Assembly (NCBI GenBank): GCA_038206985.1
Contig: JBBRAH010000006.1
Coordinates: 1-64,000, forward strand
DNA length: 64,000 bases
Source: CAXMST01 sp038206985
Lineage (GTDB): Bacteria; Actinomycetota; Thermoleophilia; Solirubrobacterales; 70-9
Direction of reading: 5' to 3'
Part shown: one piece after another, positions 55,262-63,801 of the stretch
How positions within the stretch are numbered: position 1 is the stretch's first letter
Layout: each line of letters opens with the position of its first letter
Made by a program: the position numbers and the translations under genes
Notes under the pieces: model-generated
What the model saw: only the letters and a program-made list of their open reading frames with translations
What the model was told of the DNA's origin: nothing
The model's database searches: none

Positions 55262-56536
55262 ATGCTCGCAACGATCGCCAACGCCTTCACGGTTCCTGAG
55301 ATCAGGAAAAAGCTCGCCTTCACGGCGGCGATGCTCCTGTTGTACCGACTCGGCGCGTTCATCCCCGCGCCCGGCGTCGACCCCCAGGCGCTCGACGGGA
55401 TCCAGGACAACTTCGCCTCCGGCGACATCCTCGGTTTCCTCAATCTGTTCAGCGGCGGTGCCCTGAGCCAGCTCTCGTTGTTCGCGCTGGGGATCATGCC
55501 CTACATCACGGCCTCGATCATCCTGCAGCTGATGACCGTTGTCGTCCCCGCTCTGGAGAAGCTCCAGAAGGAGGGCGAGGTGGGCCAGCAGAAGATCACC
55601 CAGTACACGCGCTATTTGACCGTCGCCCTCGCGTTCGCGCAGTCGCTCGGCTACGTCTTTCTCTTCGACTCCTTCGGCGGCAGCGGCGAGAGCGTCGTCG
55701 AGGGTGGCGCCCTCACCTTCCCGCTGCTGATGATGATCGTGATCTCGCTCACCGGCGGCTGCGTGCTGTTGATGTGGCTCGGTGAGCTGATCACCCAGCG
55801 CGGCATCGGCAACGGCATCTCGCTGATGATTTTCGCCTCGATCGTCTCGGGGCTGCCCGGCGGCCTGCAGGCCTGGTGGACCAACTCCGACCAGGTCTTC
55901 GTCGTGATGATGCCCTTCGTCGCGCTCGCCGTGATCGTCGGCATCGTCTATGTGCAGGAGGGTCAGCGCCGGATCCCGGTCCAGTACGCCAAGCGCCAGG
56001 TCGGGCGCCGGATGACCACCGGTGGCTCCACCTATCTGCCGCTGCGGGTCAACATGGCCGGCGTGATTCCGGTCATCTTCGCGGCTTCGATCATGGCCTT
56101 CCCCCCGACCATCGGCCAGTTGCTCAACACCCCGGTTGCGCTCGACTTCGCCTCCTTCTTCAGTCCCGACCGCTGGGCCTACATCGTCGGCGAGGTCTTC
56201 TTCATCATCATCTTCACCTACTTCTATACGGCCGTTACGTTCAACCCCGTCGATCAGGCCGACAACCTCAAGAAGTACGGCGGCTTCGTCCCCGGCGTGC
56301 GTCCCGGCCGGCCCACGGCCGAGTACCTGGACCGGATCCTCTCCCGTCTGACCTTCGCCGGCGCCCTGTACCTCGGTGCCGTCGCGGCGCTGCCGACCAT
56401 CCTGATTTCCCAGACGTCGGCCAACTTCTTCTTCGGCGGCACCTCGATCCTGATCGTCGTCGGTGTTGCGCTGGATACGGTCAAGCAACTCGAGGCCCAG
56501 CTCATGATGCGCAACTACGAGGGCTTCCTGAAGTAG
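55262..56536 (+). CDS. secY: Preprotein translocase subunit SecY
   Basis: SecY forms the protein-conducting channel. The 424 residues have ten membrane helices, starting MLATIANAFTVPEIRKKLAF and including the plug region after GAFIPAPGVD, the loop YAKRQVGRRMTTGGSTYLPL that contacts ribosome and SecA, and TFNPVDQADNLKKYGGFVPG. It works with the SecE encoded at 1039. adk follows beyond an inserted minus-strand gene. Confidence 0.97.
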   Translation: MLATIANAFTVPEIRKKLAFTAAMLLLYRLGAFIPAPGVDPQALDGIQDNFASGDILGFLNLFSGGALSQLSLFALGIMPYITASIILQLMTVVVPALEKLQKEGEVGQQKITQYTRYLTVALAFAQSLGYVFLFDSFGGSGESVVEGGALTFPLLMMIVISLTGGCVLLMWLGELITQRGIGNGISLMIFASIVSGLPGGLQAWWTNSDQVFVVMMPFVALAVIVGIVYVQEGQRRIPVQYAKRQVGRRMTTGGSTYLPLRVNMAGVIPVIFAASIMAFPPTIGQLLNTPVALDFASFFSPDRWAYIVGEVFFIIIFTYFYTAVTFNPVDQADNLKKYGGFVPGVRPGRPTAEYLDRILSRLTFAGALYLGAVAALPTILISQTSANFFFGGTSILIVVGVALDTVKQLEAQLMMRNYEGFLK

Positions 56537-56645
56537 CTGAGGCGCCCCCTGGACGCGCGGATGCCGGCGTCCCGCTTCGCTCACGGCCTCGCGGCCTCGT
56601 CGCTCAGCGGCTCCTTGGCCTCCACGCCCACGGAACGCCTCAGCT
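56535..56645 (+). repeat. Inverted repeat AGCTGAGGCG/CGCCTCAGCT between convergent genes
   Basis: AGCTGAGGCG (56535-56544) and CGCCTCAGCT (56636-56645) are perfectly complementary and include the stop codons of secY and of the minus-strand gene. The 91 nt between are rich in GCCTC and CGTC repeats. It may act as a two-way terminator or be a member of an intergenic palindrome family. Confidence 0.45.
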
Positions 56646-57386
56646 GACTTCAGCTGGGGGAGGGTCGGCGGGCCGATTCGCGCTGCTTTGTCTCGTGGCC
56701 AGGGTGGTTGCGATTCGGGCGATCAGCCATTCGCGGCGGTTGGTCAGTTGGTGCCAGGTGATGCGGAGGACCGTGATCTGTGCGGCTTCCAGGTCTGTGG
56801 ATTTGGCGCGGTCGCGTTCGAAGGCGGAGGTGTCGCCGGCATGGTGGCGGCGACTGTCGAACTCGAGCGCCACCCCCTGCTCGGGCCAGCACAGGTCAAC
56901 CTCGTAGCCGTGGACCGCGGCCCGCAGTTCGTCCAGGGCGGCTTCGAGGGCGTCGGGGGTGGCCCCCATGGCGAAGTCAAGGAGCGAGCGCGCCGGGAGC
57001 GTCAGGAGGATCGAGTCGATCGCACCCAGATCGGCGGCCCCCAGCCGGGCTTCGTGGGTGCGCAGGCCGGGACGGGCGCGGCGGCAGGTGGGACTGCTGA
57101 CATCGATCGCGCGGCTCGACGGTTCCACCGCTCCCCACACCTCGAGCGCAGCGGCCGCCGACAATGCGGCGCCATCGCCGCAGGCGAGCACGGCTGCCAG
57201 CAGTTCACCCTCCCGCGAGATCCGGCTGTCGCCGAGGAGGTAGACGCCGCGGTGGACCCGGAAGAGCCGACCCTGGCGGACCCAGTCCGACGTCTTGCGC
57301 GTGCTGAAGCCGAAGTCGGCGAGCTGCCGGCTGCCCCAACCCCGAGGTTGCGCCCGGCGCCCCGCGGCCGGGGTGCCCGGGGCCAC
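56640..57386 (-). CDS. AbiEi-like/DUF559 protein with an internal deletion
   Basis: The 248-residue product starts with a winged-helix-like N-terminus (RQLADFGFSTRKTSDWVRQG, LFRVHRGVYLLGD), as in AbiEi-related proteins. It ends with a DUF559/Vsr-like nuclease domain: VDLCWPEQGVALEFDSRRHH and FERDRAKSTDLEAAQITVLR. In typical relatives about 80-100 residues separate the two parts; here LEAALDELRAAVHGYEVDLCW joins them directly, so a deletion is likely. The nuclease residues D and ExD are still present. It sits between secY and adk, which are usually adjacent. The GTG at 57386 is divergent from adk. Confidence 0.65.
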   Translation of the reverse strand: MAPGTPAAGRRAQPRGWGSRQLADFGFSTRKTSDWVRQGRLFRVHRGVYLLGDSRISREGELLAAVLACGDGAALSAAAALEVWGAVEPSSRAIDVSSPTCRRARPGLRTHEARLGAADLGAIDSILLTLPARSLLDFAMGATPDALEAALDELRAAVHGYEVDLCWPEQGVALEFDSRRHHAGDTSAFERDRAKSTDLEAAQITVLRITWHQLTNRREWLIARIATTLATRQSSANRPADPPPAEVS

Positions 57387-57433
57387 GGGAGCCTCGCGCG
57401 CAGAGCCGCAAACCCTCTAACCTGCCCGGACCT

Positions 57434-58108
57434 ATGTCCGAGCTGAACCTGATTCTCCTTGGCCCTCCCGGCTCCGGGAAGGGCACGCAGGGCGAGCGCC
57501 TGCAGGAGGATTTCCGCCTGCCGTACTACGCGACCGGGGACATCCTCCGTGCCGCGGTCAAGAACGGCACCGAGCTTGGTGCAGTCGCCAAGGGCCATAT
57601 GGACCAGGGCGGTCTGGTCCCCGATGAGGTGATCATCGGCGTGATCGGGGAGCGGGTCGAGAGTCCCGAGGCCGCCGACGGCTTCATCCTCGACGGCTTC
57701 CCGCGGACGATCGGCCAGGCCGAGGCGCTCGGCTCCGAGATGGAGAAGCTGGGCCGCAAGATCACCGCCGTCGTCTTGATCGACACCGGTGACGAGGAGG
57801 TCCTGCGACGGCTCGGTGGCCGCCGCACCTGCGCCAAGAACGGGCACATCTTCCACGTCGACTTCGACCCGCCCAAGAACGAGGGCGTCTGCGACGTCTG
57901 CGGCGCCCGGCTGATAGTCCGCGATGACGACAAGCCCGAGGTGATCGCCAAGCGCCTTGACACCTACCACTCCCAGACGGAGCCGCTCGTCGCCTTCTAC
58001 GAGGAAAAGGGACTGCTCAAGCGGGTCGACGGCTCGCAGGCTCCCGACGACGTGGGCGACCGGATCCGGGCGCTGCTCGCCACACTGCGGCTAGAAGAGG
58101 AACTCTGA
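57434..58108 (+). CDS. adk: Adenylate kinase
   Basis: Adk interconverts AMP, ADP and ATP. The P-loop is GPPGSGKGT (10-18). FILDGFPRTIGQAEAL is the AMP-binding signature. The long LID domain has RRTCAKNGHIFH and EGVCDVCGARL; the usual first CxxC has only one Cys, so zinc would need C plus a His, or be lost. The ATG at 57434 has no Shine-Dalgarno sequence, and TAACCT lies 10 nt upstream. Confidence 0.96.
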   Translation: MSELNLILLGPPGSGKGTQGERLQEDFRLPYYATGDILRAAVKNGTELGAVAKGHMDQGGLVPDEVIIGVIGERVESPEAADGFILDGFPRTIGQAEALGSEMEKLGRKITAVVLIDTGDEEVLRRLGGRRTCAKNGHIFHVDFDPPKNEGVCDVCGARLIVRDDDKPEVIAKRLDTYHSQTEPLVAFYEEKGLLKRVDGSQAPDDVGDRIRALLATLRLEEEL

Positions 58109-58116
58109 ACTCCTCC

Positions 58117-58881
58117 ATGTATAGGGGGACGATCATCAAGAAGCGGCCGCAGGAGATCGATCGGATGGCCACGGCCGGAGCGATCCTGGCCCGCTGTCAC
58201 AGCATGCTGAAGAAGAGCGCGCGACCCGGGGTGAGCACCGGCAAGCTCGACGAGATCGCGGAGAAGTTCATCCGCTCGCAGGGCGCCGAGCCCGCCTTCA
58301 AGGGCTACCGTGGCTTTCCCGGCTCGATCTGCGCTTCGCCGAACTCGATGGTGGTGCACGGGATCCCCGGCAACTACGAGCTCAAGCGCGGCGATCTGCT
58401 CTCCGTCGACATTGGCGTCATCAAGGACGGCTGGGTTGCCGATGCGGCCCAGAGCTACGGCATCGGCCCGATCGGCGAGCCGGCCGCCAAGCTGCTGGCC
58501 GTAACGAAGGACTCACTCTTCTGCGGCATCGCCGAGGCCAGGGCCGGCAATCACCTCGGCGACATCTCGGCCGCGGTGCAGCGCCGCGTCGAAGCCGACG
58601 GCCTGCACGTGATCAAGAGCCTCGTCGGCCACGGCATCGGCCGCGAGATGCACGAGGACCCGCAGATCCCTAACCACGGTGAGCCCGGTTCCGGGCCGCT
58701 GCTGGAGGAGGGGATGACTCTGGCGATCGAGCCGATGGTCAACATCGGCACCGACGAGATCCGCATGGGATCAGACCACTGGGCCGTGTACTCGGCGGAC
58801 GGCTCACTGGCCGCCCACTTCGAGTTCACGGTGGCTGTGGGTGCAGAGGGTCCGCGGATCCTCACCCCCTGGCACGAGTAG
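58117..58881 (+). CDS. map: Methionine aminopeptidase type I
   Basis: MetAP removes the initiator methionine from new proteins. Metal ligands are D98 (LSVDIG), D109 (VADAAQSY), H172 (VGHGIG), E205 (AIEPM) and E236 (HFEFTV), with the substrate His81. The 254-residue length is normal. The motif around D109 reads ADAAQSY rather than the usual GDxxxT. It follows adk after 8 nt. The expected infA, rpmJ, rpsM, rpsK and rpoA genes do not follow. Confidence 0.95.
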   Translation: MYRGTIIKKRPQEIDRMATAGAILARCHSMLKKSARPGVSTGKLDEIAEKFIRSQGAEPAFKGYRGFPGSICASPNSMVVHGIPGNYELKRGDLLSVDIGVIKDGWVADAAQSYGIGPIGEPAAKLLAVTKDSLFCGIAEARAGNHLGDISAAVQRRVEADGLHVIKSLVGHGIGREMHEDPQIPNHGEPGSGPLLEEGMTLAIEPMVNIGTDEIRMGSDHWAVYSADGSLAAHFEFTVAVGAEGPRILTPWHE

Positions 58882-58898
58882 TACCCGCGCCCGGCCCC

Positions 58899-59045
58899 TC
58901 AGCCGTCGCCGTTGAGTTCGTCCTCGACGTCGCCGGCGGCGTCGTTGACGTCATCCTCGCCGCAACCGGCGAGCCCACCGCCGAAGGCGATTGCCCCCGC
59001 GGCGAGTACGGCTGCGGCTCGCTTCGTTGCCATCTCTCCGAGCAT
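58899..59045 (-). CDS. Small acidic lipoprotein
   Basis: A 48-residue frame begins MLGEMATKRAAAVLAAGAIA and continues FGGGLAGCGEDD, then a short acidic tail ending in GDG. The lipobox LAGC at the end of a good hydrophobic segment predicts lipid attachment at Cys. AGAGG lies 8 nt upstream of the ATG at 59045; an ATG at 59033 is an alternative. It is convergent with map and divergent from the glycosidase. Function is unknown. Confidence 0.6.
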   Translation of the reverse strand: MLGEMATKRAAAVLAAGAIAFGGGLAGCGEDDVNDAAGDVEDELNGDG

Positions 59046-59131
59046 CTCGGGTACCTCTCAATCGTTGCTGTCTGAGAACTGTGTTCCCGTTGAGGCCGTG
59101 GCCAAACTCCATCCGCCGATAGCCTGCGGCC

Positions 59132-60601
59132 ATGTCCGGCTGGTGGGAGAACGCGGTCATCTACGAGATCTATCCGCGCTCGTTTCAAGATTCGGACGGG
59201 GACGGGATCGGCGACCTCGCCGGGATCGAGAAGCGGCTCGACCACCTGGTCGAGCTCGGCGCCGACGGGCTCTGGCTGGCGCCGATCTATCGCTCGCCCC
59301 AGGCCGACTTCGGCTACGACGTCAGCGACCACACTTCGATCGCGCCCGAATACGGGACTGACGCGGAACTCGACTCGCTCCTCGAGGCGGCACACGGTCG
59401 CGGTCTGCGCGTCCTCATGGATCTGGTCGCATCCCACACCTCCATCGAGCACCCCTGGTTCAGGGAGCATCCGGATCGCTACGTGCTGGCGGATCCGCGG
59501 GCGGACGGGGCGCTGCCGAACAACTGGGTCGCCTCCTTCGGTGGGCCGACCTGGAGCCGGGACGAGAACTCAGGACGCCTCTACCTGCACTCGTTCTTCG
59601 CTGAGCAGCCCGACCTCGACTGGCGCAACCCGGCGGTGCGGAAGGCGATGGGGGCGGTGGTCACTCACTGGCTCGAGCGCGGTGTGGATGGCTTCCGCAT
59701 CGATGCGGTGGACCGGCTGATGAAGGACGAGCAACTCCGGGACGATCCCGCCTCCGAGGCCCCCTTCGAACTGCCGGTGCACCCGGACGGCCAGATGCTC
59801 GAGCTGATCCATTCCCGGGACGACCCCGGGATCGGCACGGCGTTGGCGGCCCTGCGCGAGGCCGCGGGGGAGGCCCCCCTGGTCGGCGAGGTCTATCTGC
59901 CGGGCCCGCGGCTCGATCCCTATCTCGAGCAGCTCGATCTGGTCTTCTGTTTCGATCTGCTGCACGCGCCCTGGGAGGCCGACGCGCTCGCCGAGGTGCT
60001 CGAGGCGGCCGCGGGCCGCGAGCAGCTCGCCTGGGTGATCTCCAACCACGACTTCTCCCGCGCCGCGACGCGCTGGGGCGAGGCCAACGCACGAGCCGCG
60101 GCGATGCTGCTGCTCACCCTGCCCGGCTGTGCCTTCCTCTACCAGGGGGAGGAGATCGGCATGGTTGATGGGCCCGGGAGCGAGCCCCCGCTCGATCGGT
60201 TCGGGCGGGACGCCTTCCGCCATCCGATGCAGTGGGACGGGACAGCGGGCGGCGGCTTCAGCGAGGCCGTGCCCTGGCTACCGCTCGCGGACCCCGGGGT
60301 ACGTAACGTCGGTGAGCAGCGCGACGATCCCGGCTCGATGCTCGCTCTGTACAGGGCGCTGATCGCGGCGCGCGGCGGGCTCGCCGGTCCCCTCACCGAC
60401 GTGCGCGCGAACCGGGGGCTGCTCAGCTACCGCCGTGGCGAGCACCACAGGGTCGTTCTGAACACGGGCGAGGCGGGGCAATCGCTGGGGTCCGTGATCG
60501 ACCTGGGCCGCGCCGAACCCGCGCTCGCCACGGGGGTCGAAGGACTCCGGGACGGGACGCTCGGGGCGGGCGATGGGGTGCTCCTGCGGACGAATGTCTG
60601 A
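59132..60601 (+). CDS. GH13 alpha-amylase family glycosidase
   Basis: The 489-residue enzyme begins with WWENAVIYEIYPRSFQDSDG, as in oligo-1,6-glucosidases and alpha-glucosidases. The catalytic residues are D191 (GVDGFRIDAVD), E253 (LVGEVYLPG) and D307 (VISNHDFSR), with FGYDVSDHTS near the start of the barrel. It lacks a signal peptide, so it acts in the cytoplasm, probably on sugars brought in by the ABC importer that follows. Trehalose- or maltose-type alpha-glucosides are likely substrates. Confidence 0.92.
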   Translation: MSGWWENAVIYEIYPRSFQDSDGDGIGDLAGIEKRLDHLVELGADGLWLAPIYRSPQADFGYDVSDHTSIAPEYGTDAELDSLLEAAHGRGLRVLMDLVASHTSIEHPWFREHPDRYVLADPRADGALPNNWVASFGGPTWSRDENSGRLYLHSFFAEQPDLDWRNPAVRKAMGAVVTHWLERGVDGFRIDAVDRLMKDEQLRDDPASEAPFELPVHPDGQMLELIHSRDDPGIGTALAALREAAGEAPLVGEVYLPGPRLDPYLEQLDLVFCFDLLHAPWEADALAEVLEAAAGREQLAWVISNHDFSRAATRWGEANARAAAMLLLTLPGCAFLYQGEEIGMVDGPGSEPPLDRFGRDAFRHPMQWDGTAGGGFSEAVPWLPLADPGVRNVGEQRDDPGSMLALYRALIAARGGLAGPLTDVRANRGLLSYRRGEHHRVVLNTGEAGQSLGSVIDLGRAEPALATGVEGLRDGTLGAGDGVLLRTNV

Positions 60602-60614
60602 ATTCCGGGGATCC

Positions 60615-62003
60615 ATGTTTAGAGTCGCGGCCCACTGGGTAGGCGGCGAACAGCGAACCAGTTCTTGGGAGAGGAGATTCGCTATCCGAGGGACGCAACA
60701 CCCCAACGGGCAGACCGCAGGCGGCCGGTTTATCGTGCTCCTGGTTGCGTTCCTGGTCTGCGGTGCCCTGACCGTCGGCCTGGTGGCCTGCGGCGGCTCC
60801 GACGACTCCGATGGCGGGCCGGTTGAGTTGAGTTGGTTCATCTTCAACGAGCCGAGCGGTGTGCTGCCGAAGATCGCGGAGAAGTGCTCGGACTCCGCCA
60901 ACGGTGAGTACACGATCAAGTTCGAGTACCTGCCCTCCGACGCCGACCAGCAGCGCGAGCAGCTGGTCCGGCGGCTCGGGGCCGAGGACGACTCGATCGA
61001 CATCATGGGCATGGATGTGATCTGGACCGGCGAGTTCGCCAATGCCGGCTGGGTCGAGGAGTGGACCGGCGCCGACGAGCAGGCTGCGACCAAGGGCGTC
61101 TTCCCGTCGGTTGCCGAGACGGCGCGCTTCGAGGACAAGCTCTGGGCGGCGCCGATCTGGTCGAACACTCAGCTGCTGTGGTACCGCAAGGACCGCATTC
61201 CCAAGCCGCCCAAGACCTGGAATGAGATGTTCGAGCAGGCCGAGAAGCTGGGCGAGGACAATCTGATCGAGGTGCAGGCCAACCGCTACGAGGGACTGGT
61301 CGTCTGGTTCAACGCGATGGTCGAGTCCGCCGGGACGAGCATCGTGCAGGCCGACGATGCGGGCGAGGTTGCGCTCGATCAGGCCCAGACCGAAAAGGCG
61401 CTCGGCCTGATGGTGGAGCTCGCCAACGGACCCTACGCGGACTCGGCCCAATCGACGTCCACCGAGGACACCGCTCGGCTCGCCTTCGAGGACGGCAGTG
61501 CCAGCTTCATGCTCAATTACCCCTTCGTCTACCCGAGCGCCAAGGACAATGCCCCCGAGGTCTTCAAGCAGCTCGGCGTGGCGCCCTACCCGCGCGTCGA
61601 TGCCGATCGGCCCGCCGCGCCGCCGCTCGGCGGGATCAACCTCGGCGTCTCTTCCTACTCCAAGCACCAGGAGGAGGCCTTCGACGCGATCAAGTGCCTG
61701 ATCCAGCCCCAGAACCAGATCGAGATCGCCAAGGCCGGTGGCCTGCCCCCCGTGCAGGAGGGCCTCTATGACGAGAAGCAGATCGACGATGTCTACCCGG
61801 GCTTCGCCCAGCTGATCCGCCAGGCGATCGACAACGCCGCGCCGCGCCCCGTCACCCCCGCCTACCAGGACCTCTCGCTCGCGATCCAGCGGACGATCCA
61901 TCCGCTGGACTCGATCGCCGACGACGAGGCGGCGATCCAGCAGAAGGTCGAGGAACTGCGTGACAACGTGCAGACGGCCCTGAACGTGGAGGGGCTGCTC
62001 TGA
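60615..62003 (+). CDS. Sugar ABC transporter substrate-binding lipoprotein
   Basis: From the ATG at 60615 the product is 462 residues. A hydrophobic segment ends in the lipobox LVACGG, so the mature protein is lipid-anchored. The mature part reads LSWFIFNEPSGVLPKIAEKC and FEYLPSDADQQREQLVRRL, then IDIMGMDVIWTGEFANAGWV. It resembles LpqY/ThuE-type proteins that bind trehalose or related disaccharides. The N-terminal region before the hydrophobic segment is long (about 35 residues), and the exact start is uncertain; GGGGA precedes the chosen ATG. Its stop overlaps the next gene by one base. Confidence 0.88.
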   Translation: MFRVAAHWVGGEQRTSSWERRFAIRGTQHPNGQTAGGRFIVLLVAFLVCGALTVGLVACGGSDDSDGGPVELSWFIFNEPSGVLPKIAEKCSDSANGEYTIKFEYLPSDADQQREQLVRRLGAEDDSIDIMGMDVIWTGEFANAGWVEEWTGADEQAATKGVFPSVAETARFEDKLWAAPIWSNTQLLWYRKDRIPKPPKTWNEMFEQAEKLGEDNLIEVQANRYEGLVVWFNAMVESAGTSIVQADDAGEVALDQAQTEKALGLMVELANGPYADSAQSTSTEDTARLAFEDGSASFMLNYPFVYPSAKDNAPEVFKQLGVAPYPRVDADRPAAPPLGGINLGVSSYSKHQEEAFDAIKCLIQPQNQIEIAKAGGLPPVQEGLYDEKQIDDVYPGFAQLIRQAIDNAAPRPVTPAYQDLSLAIQRTIHPLDSIADDEAAIQQKVEELRDNVQTALNVEGLL

Positions 62004-62914
62004 TGGAAGCGGCGAGCGTTCCGAAGAAGAAGACCTCCGACCGCACCAAGTCGGAGCACAAGCTCGCCTGGATGCTCTGCGCACCCGCTGTGATCGCGAT
62101 GCTGCTCGTCACCGCCTATCCGATCCTCTACGCATTCGTGCTCAGCCTGCAGCGCGTCGATCTGCGCTTTCCCGACGAGGGCGGCTTCGTCGGCCTCGGC
62201 AACTACGTCGACGTGCTCACCTCGAGCCTCTGGTGGCAGGACGTCGCCAACACGCTGGGTCTGACCGTCGTCTCGGTCTCGATCGAGTTCGTGCTCGGCA
62301 TGGGTATCGCGTTGCTCATGCACCGGGCGATCTTCGGCCGCGGCACGATCCGCACCTCGGTGCTCATTCCCTACGGGATCGTCACCGTGGTCGCCGCCTT
62401 CTCCTGGCAGTTCGCCTTTCAGCCCGACACCGGCTTCGTCAACCAGCTTCCCTTCGTCGCCGACGACATGGACTGGTTCGGTGAGCGTTTCAGCGCCTTC
62501 GCGGTGATCACCATGGCCGAGGTCTGGAAGACCACACCTTTCATCGCTCTGCTCTTGCTCGCGGGACTGACGACGATCGATGACGGCCTCTATGAGGCGG
62601 CGAGGGTGGACGGCGCCAACGCGATCCAGCGCTTCTACCGGATCACCCTGCCGCTGATGAAGCCGGCGATTCTCGTCGCGCTGCTCTTCCGCACGCTCGA
62701 CGCGTTCCGCGTCTTCGACTCGATCTTCATCATGACCCGGGGTTCGGTGGATACCGAATCGGTTTCGATCCTCGGCTACAACCAGCTGATATCGAGACTC
62801 AACCTGGGTCTTGGCTCGGCCGTCTCGGTGCTGATCTTCATCGCGGTGCTGGGTATCGCGTTCCTGTTCGTCAAAGGCTTCGGGACGGCCGTCCCCGGTC
62901 GTGAGGAGGACTAG
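62003..62914 (+). CDS. Sugar ABC transporter permease (SugA/MalF-like)
   Basis: The 303 residues contain six membrane helices and the EAA loop YEAARVDGANAIQRFYRITL followed by PLMKP, which docks on the ATPase. The N-terminus is a short cytoplasmic basic stretch. It overlaps the binding-protein gene (TGATG) and is followed by the second permease after 6 nt. Confidence 0.93.
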   Translation: MEAASVPKKKTSDRTKSEHKLAWMLCAPAVIAMLLVTAYPILYAFVLSLQRVDLRFPDEGGFVGLGNYVDVLTSSLWWQDVANTLGLTVVSVSIEFVLGMGIALLMHRAIFGRGTIRTSVLIPYGIVTVVAAFSWQFAFQPDTGFVNQLPFVADDMDWFGERFSAFAVITMAEVWKTTPFIALLLLAGLTTIDDGLYEAARVDGANAIQRFYRITLPLMKPAILVALLFRTLDAFRVFDSIFIMTRGSVDTESVSILGYNQLISRLNLGLGSAVSVLIFIAVLGIAFLFVKGFGTAVPGREED

Positions 62915-62920
62915 CCGCTC

Positions 62921-63787
62921 ATGAGCGATCAAACAACCACCCGCGACCGCATCTTCGGCCTCTTCGGCCTCGTCATCGTGGTCTTCTACGCGCTCTTCCC
63001 GGTGATGTGGATCGTCTCGCTCTCGCTGAAGACCCCGGCGACGGTCACGGTCAAGGAGGGTGAGGGCTTCTTCGACATCCTGATCCCCACCGACGCGACG
63101 ACCAAGAACTACACGGCGCTGTTCGAGGGCGGCCTCGACGGCCCGTTCCTGAGGCCGTTGATCAACTCGCTCGGCATCGCGCTGATCGCCACCGTGATCG
63201 CGATCGTGCTGGCCTCATTCTGCGCCTACGCGATCGCCCGGCTCGATTTCCCGGGCAAGACCGCGGTTCTCGCCGGAGCCCTGGCGATCGCGATGTTCCC
63301 GCCGATCTCCACCGTCGGCCCGCTCTTCGACATGTGGCGCACACTCGGGCTCTACGACACCTGGCTCGGCCTGATCATTCCTTACCTGAGCTTCTCGCTG
63401 CCGCTGGCGATCTACACGCTCGTCGCCTTCTTCAGGGAGATCCCCTGGGATCTCGAACAGGCGGCCCAGGTGGACGGAGCGACCCCAATGCAGGCCTTCC
63501 GCAAGGTGATCGTACCCCTGGCCACGCCCGGCATGTTCACGGCGGCGATCCTCGTCTTCATCTTCGCCTGGAACGACTTCCTCTTCGCGATCTCGCTGAC
63601 CAGCTCCGACGCCTCGCGGACCGTCCCCGCAGCACTCGCCTTCTTCACCGGCGACTCGCAGTTCACCCAACCCTTCGGCAACATCGCCGCGGCCGCGGTG
63701 ATCGTCACGGTGCCGATCATTCTCTTCGTACTGATCTTCCAACGCAGAATTGTCGCCGGCCTCACAGCCGGCGCCGTCAAGGGATAG
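62921..63787 (+). CDS. Sugar ABC transporter permease (SugB/MalG-like)
   Basis: The 288 residues have six membrane helices and the EAA loop LEQAAQVDGATPMQAFRKVI, then VPLATPGM. FIFAWNDFLFAISLTSS is typical of the MalG side. It pairs with the preceding permease to form the translocation pore. Confidence 0.93.
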   Translation: MSDQTTTRDRIFGLFGLVIVVFYALFPVMWIVSLSLKTPATVTVKEGEGFFDILIPTDATTKNYTALFEGGLDGPFLRPLINSLGIALIATVIAIVLASFCAYAIARLDFPGKTAVLAGALAIAMFPPISTVGPLFDMWRTLGLYDTWLGLIIPYLSFSLPLAIYTLVAFFREIPWDLEQAAQVDGATPMQAFRKVIVPLATPGMFTAAILVFIFAWNDFLFAISLTSSDASRTVPAALAFFTGDSQFTQPFGNIAAAAVIVTVPIILFVLIFQRRIVAGLTAGAVKG

Positions 63788-63801
63788 GAGGTAGCCGACC
63801 G

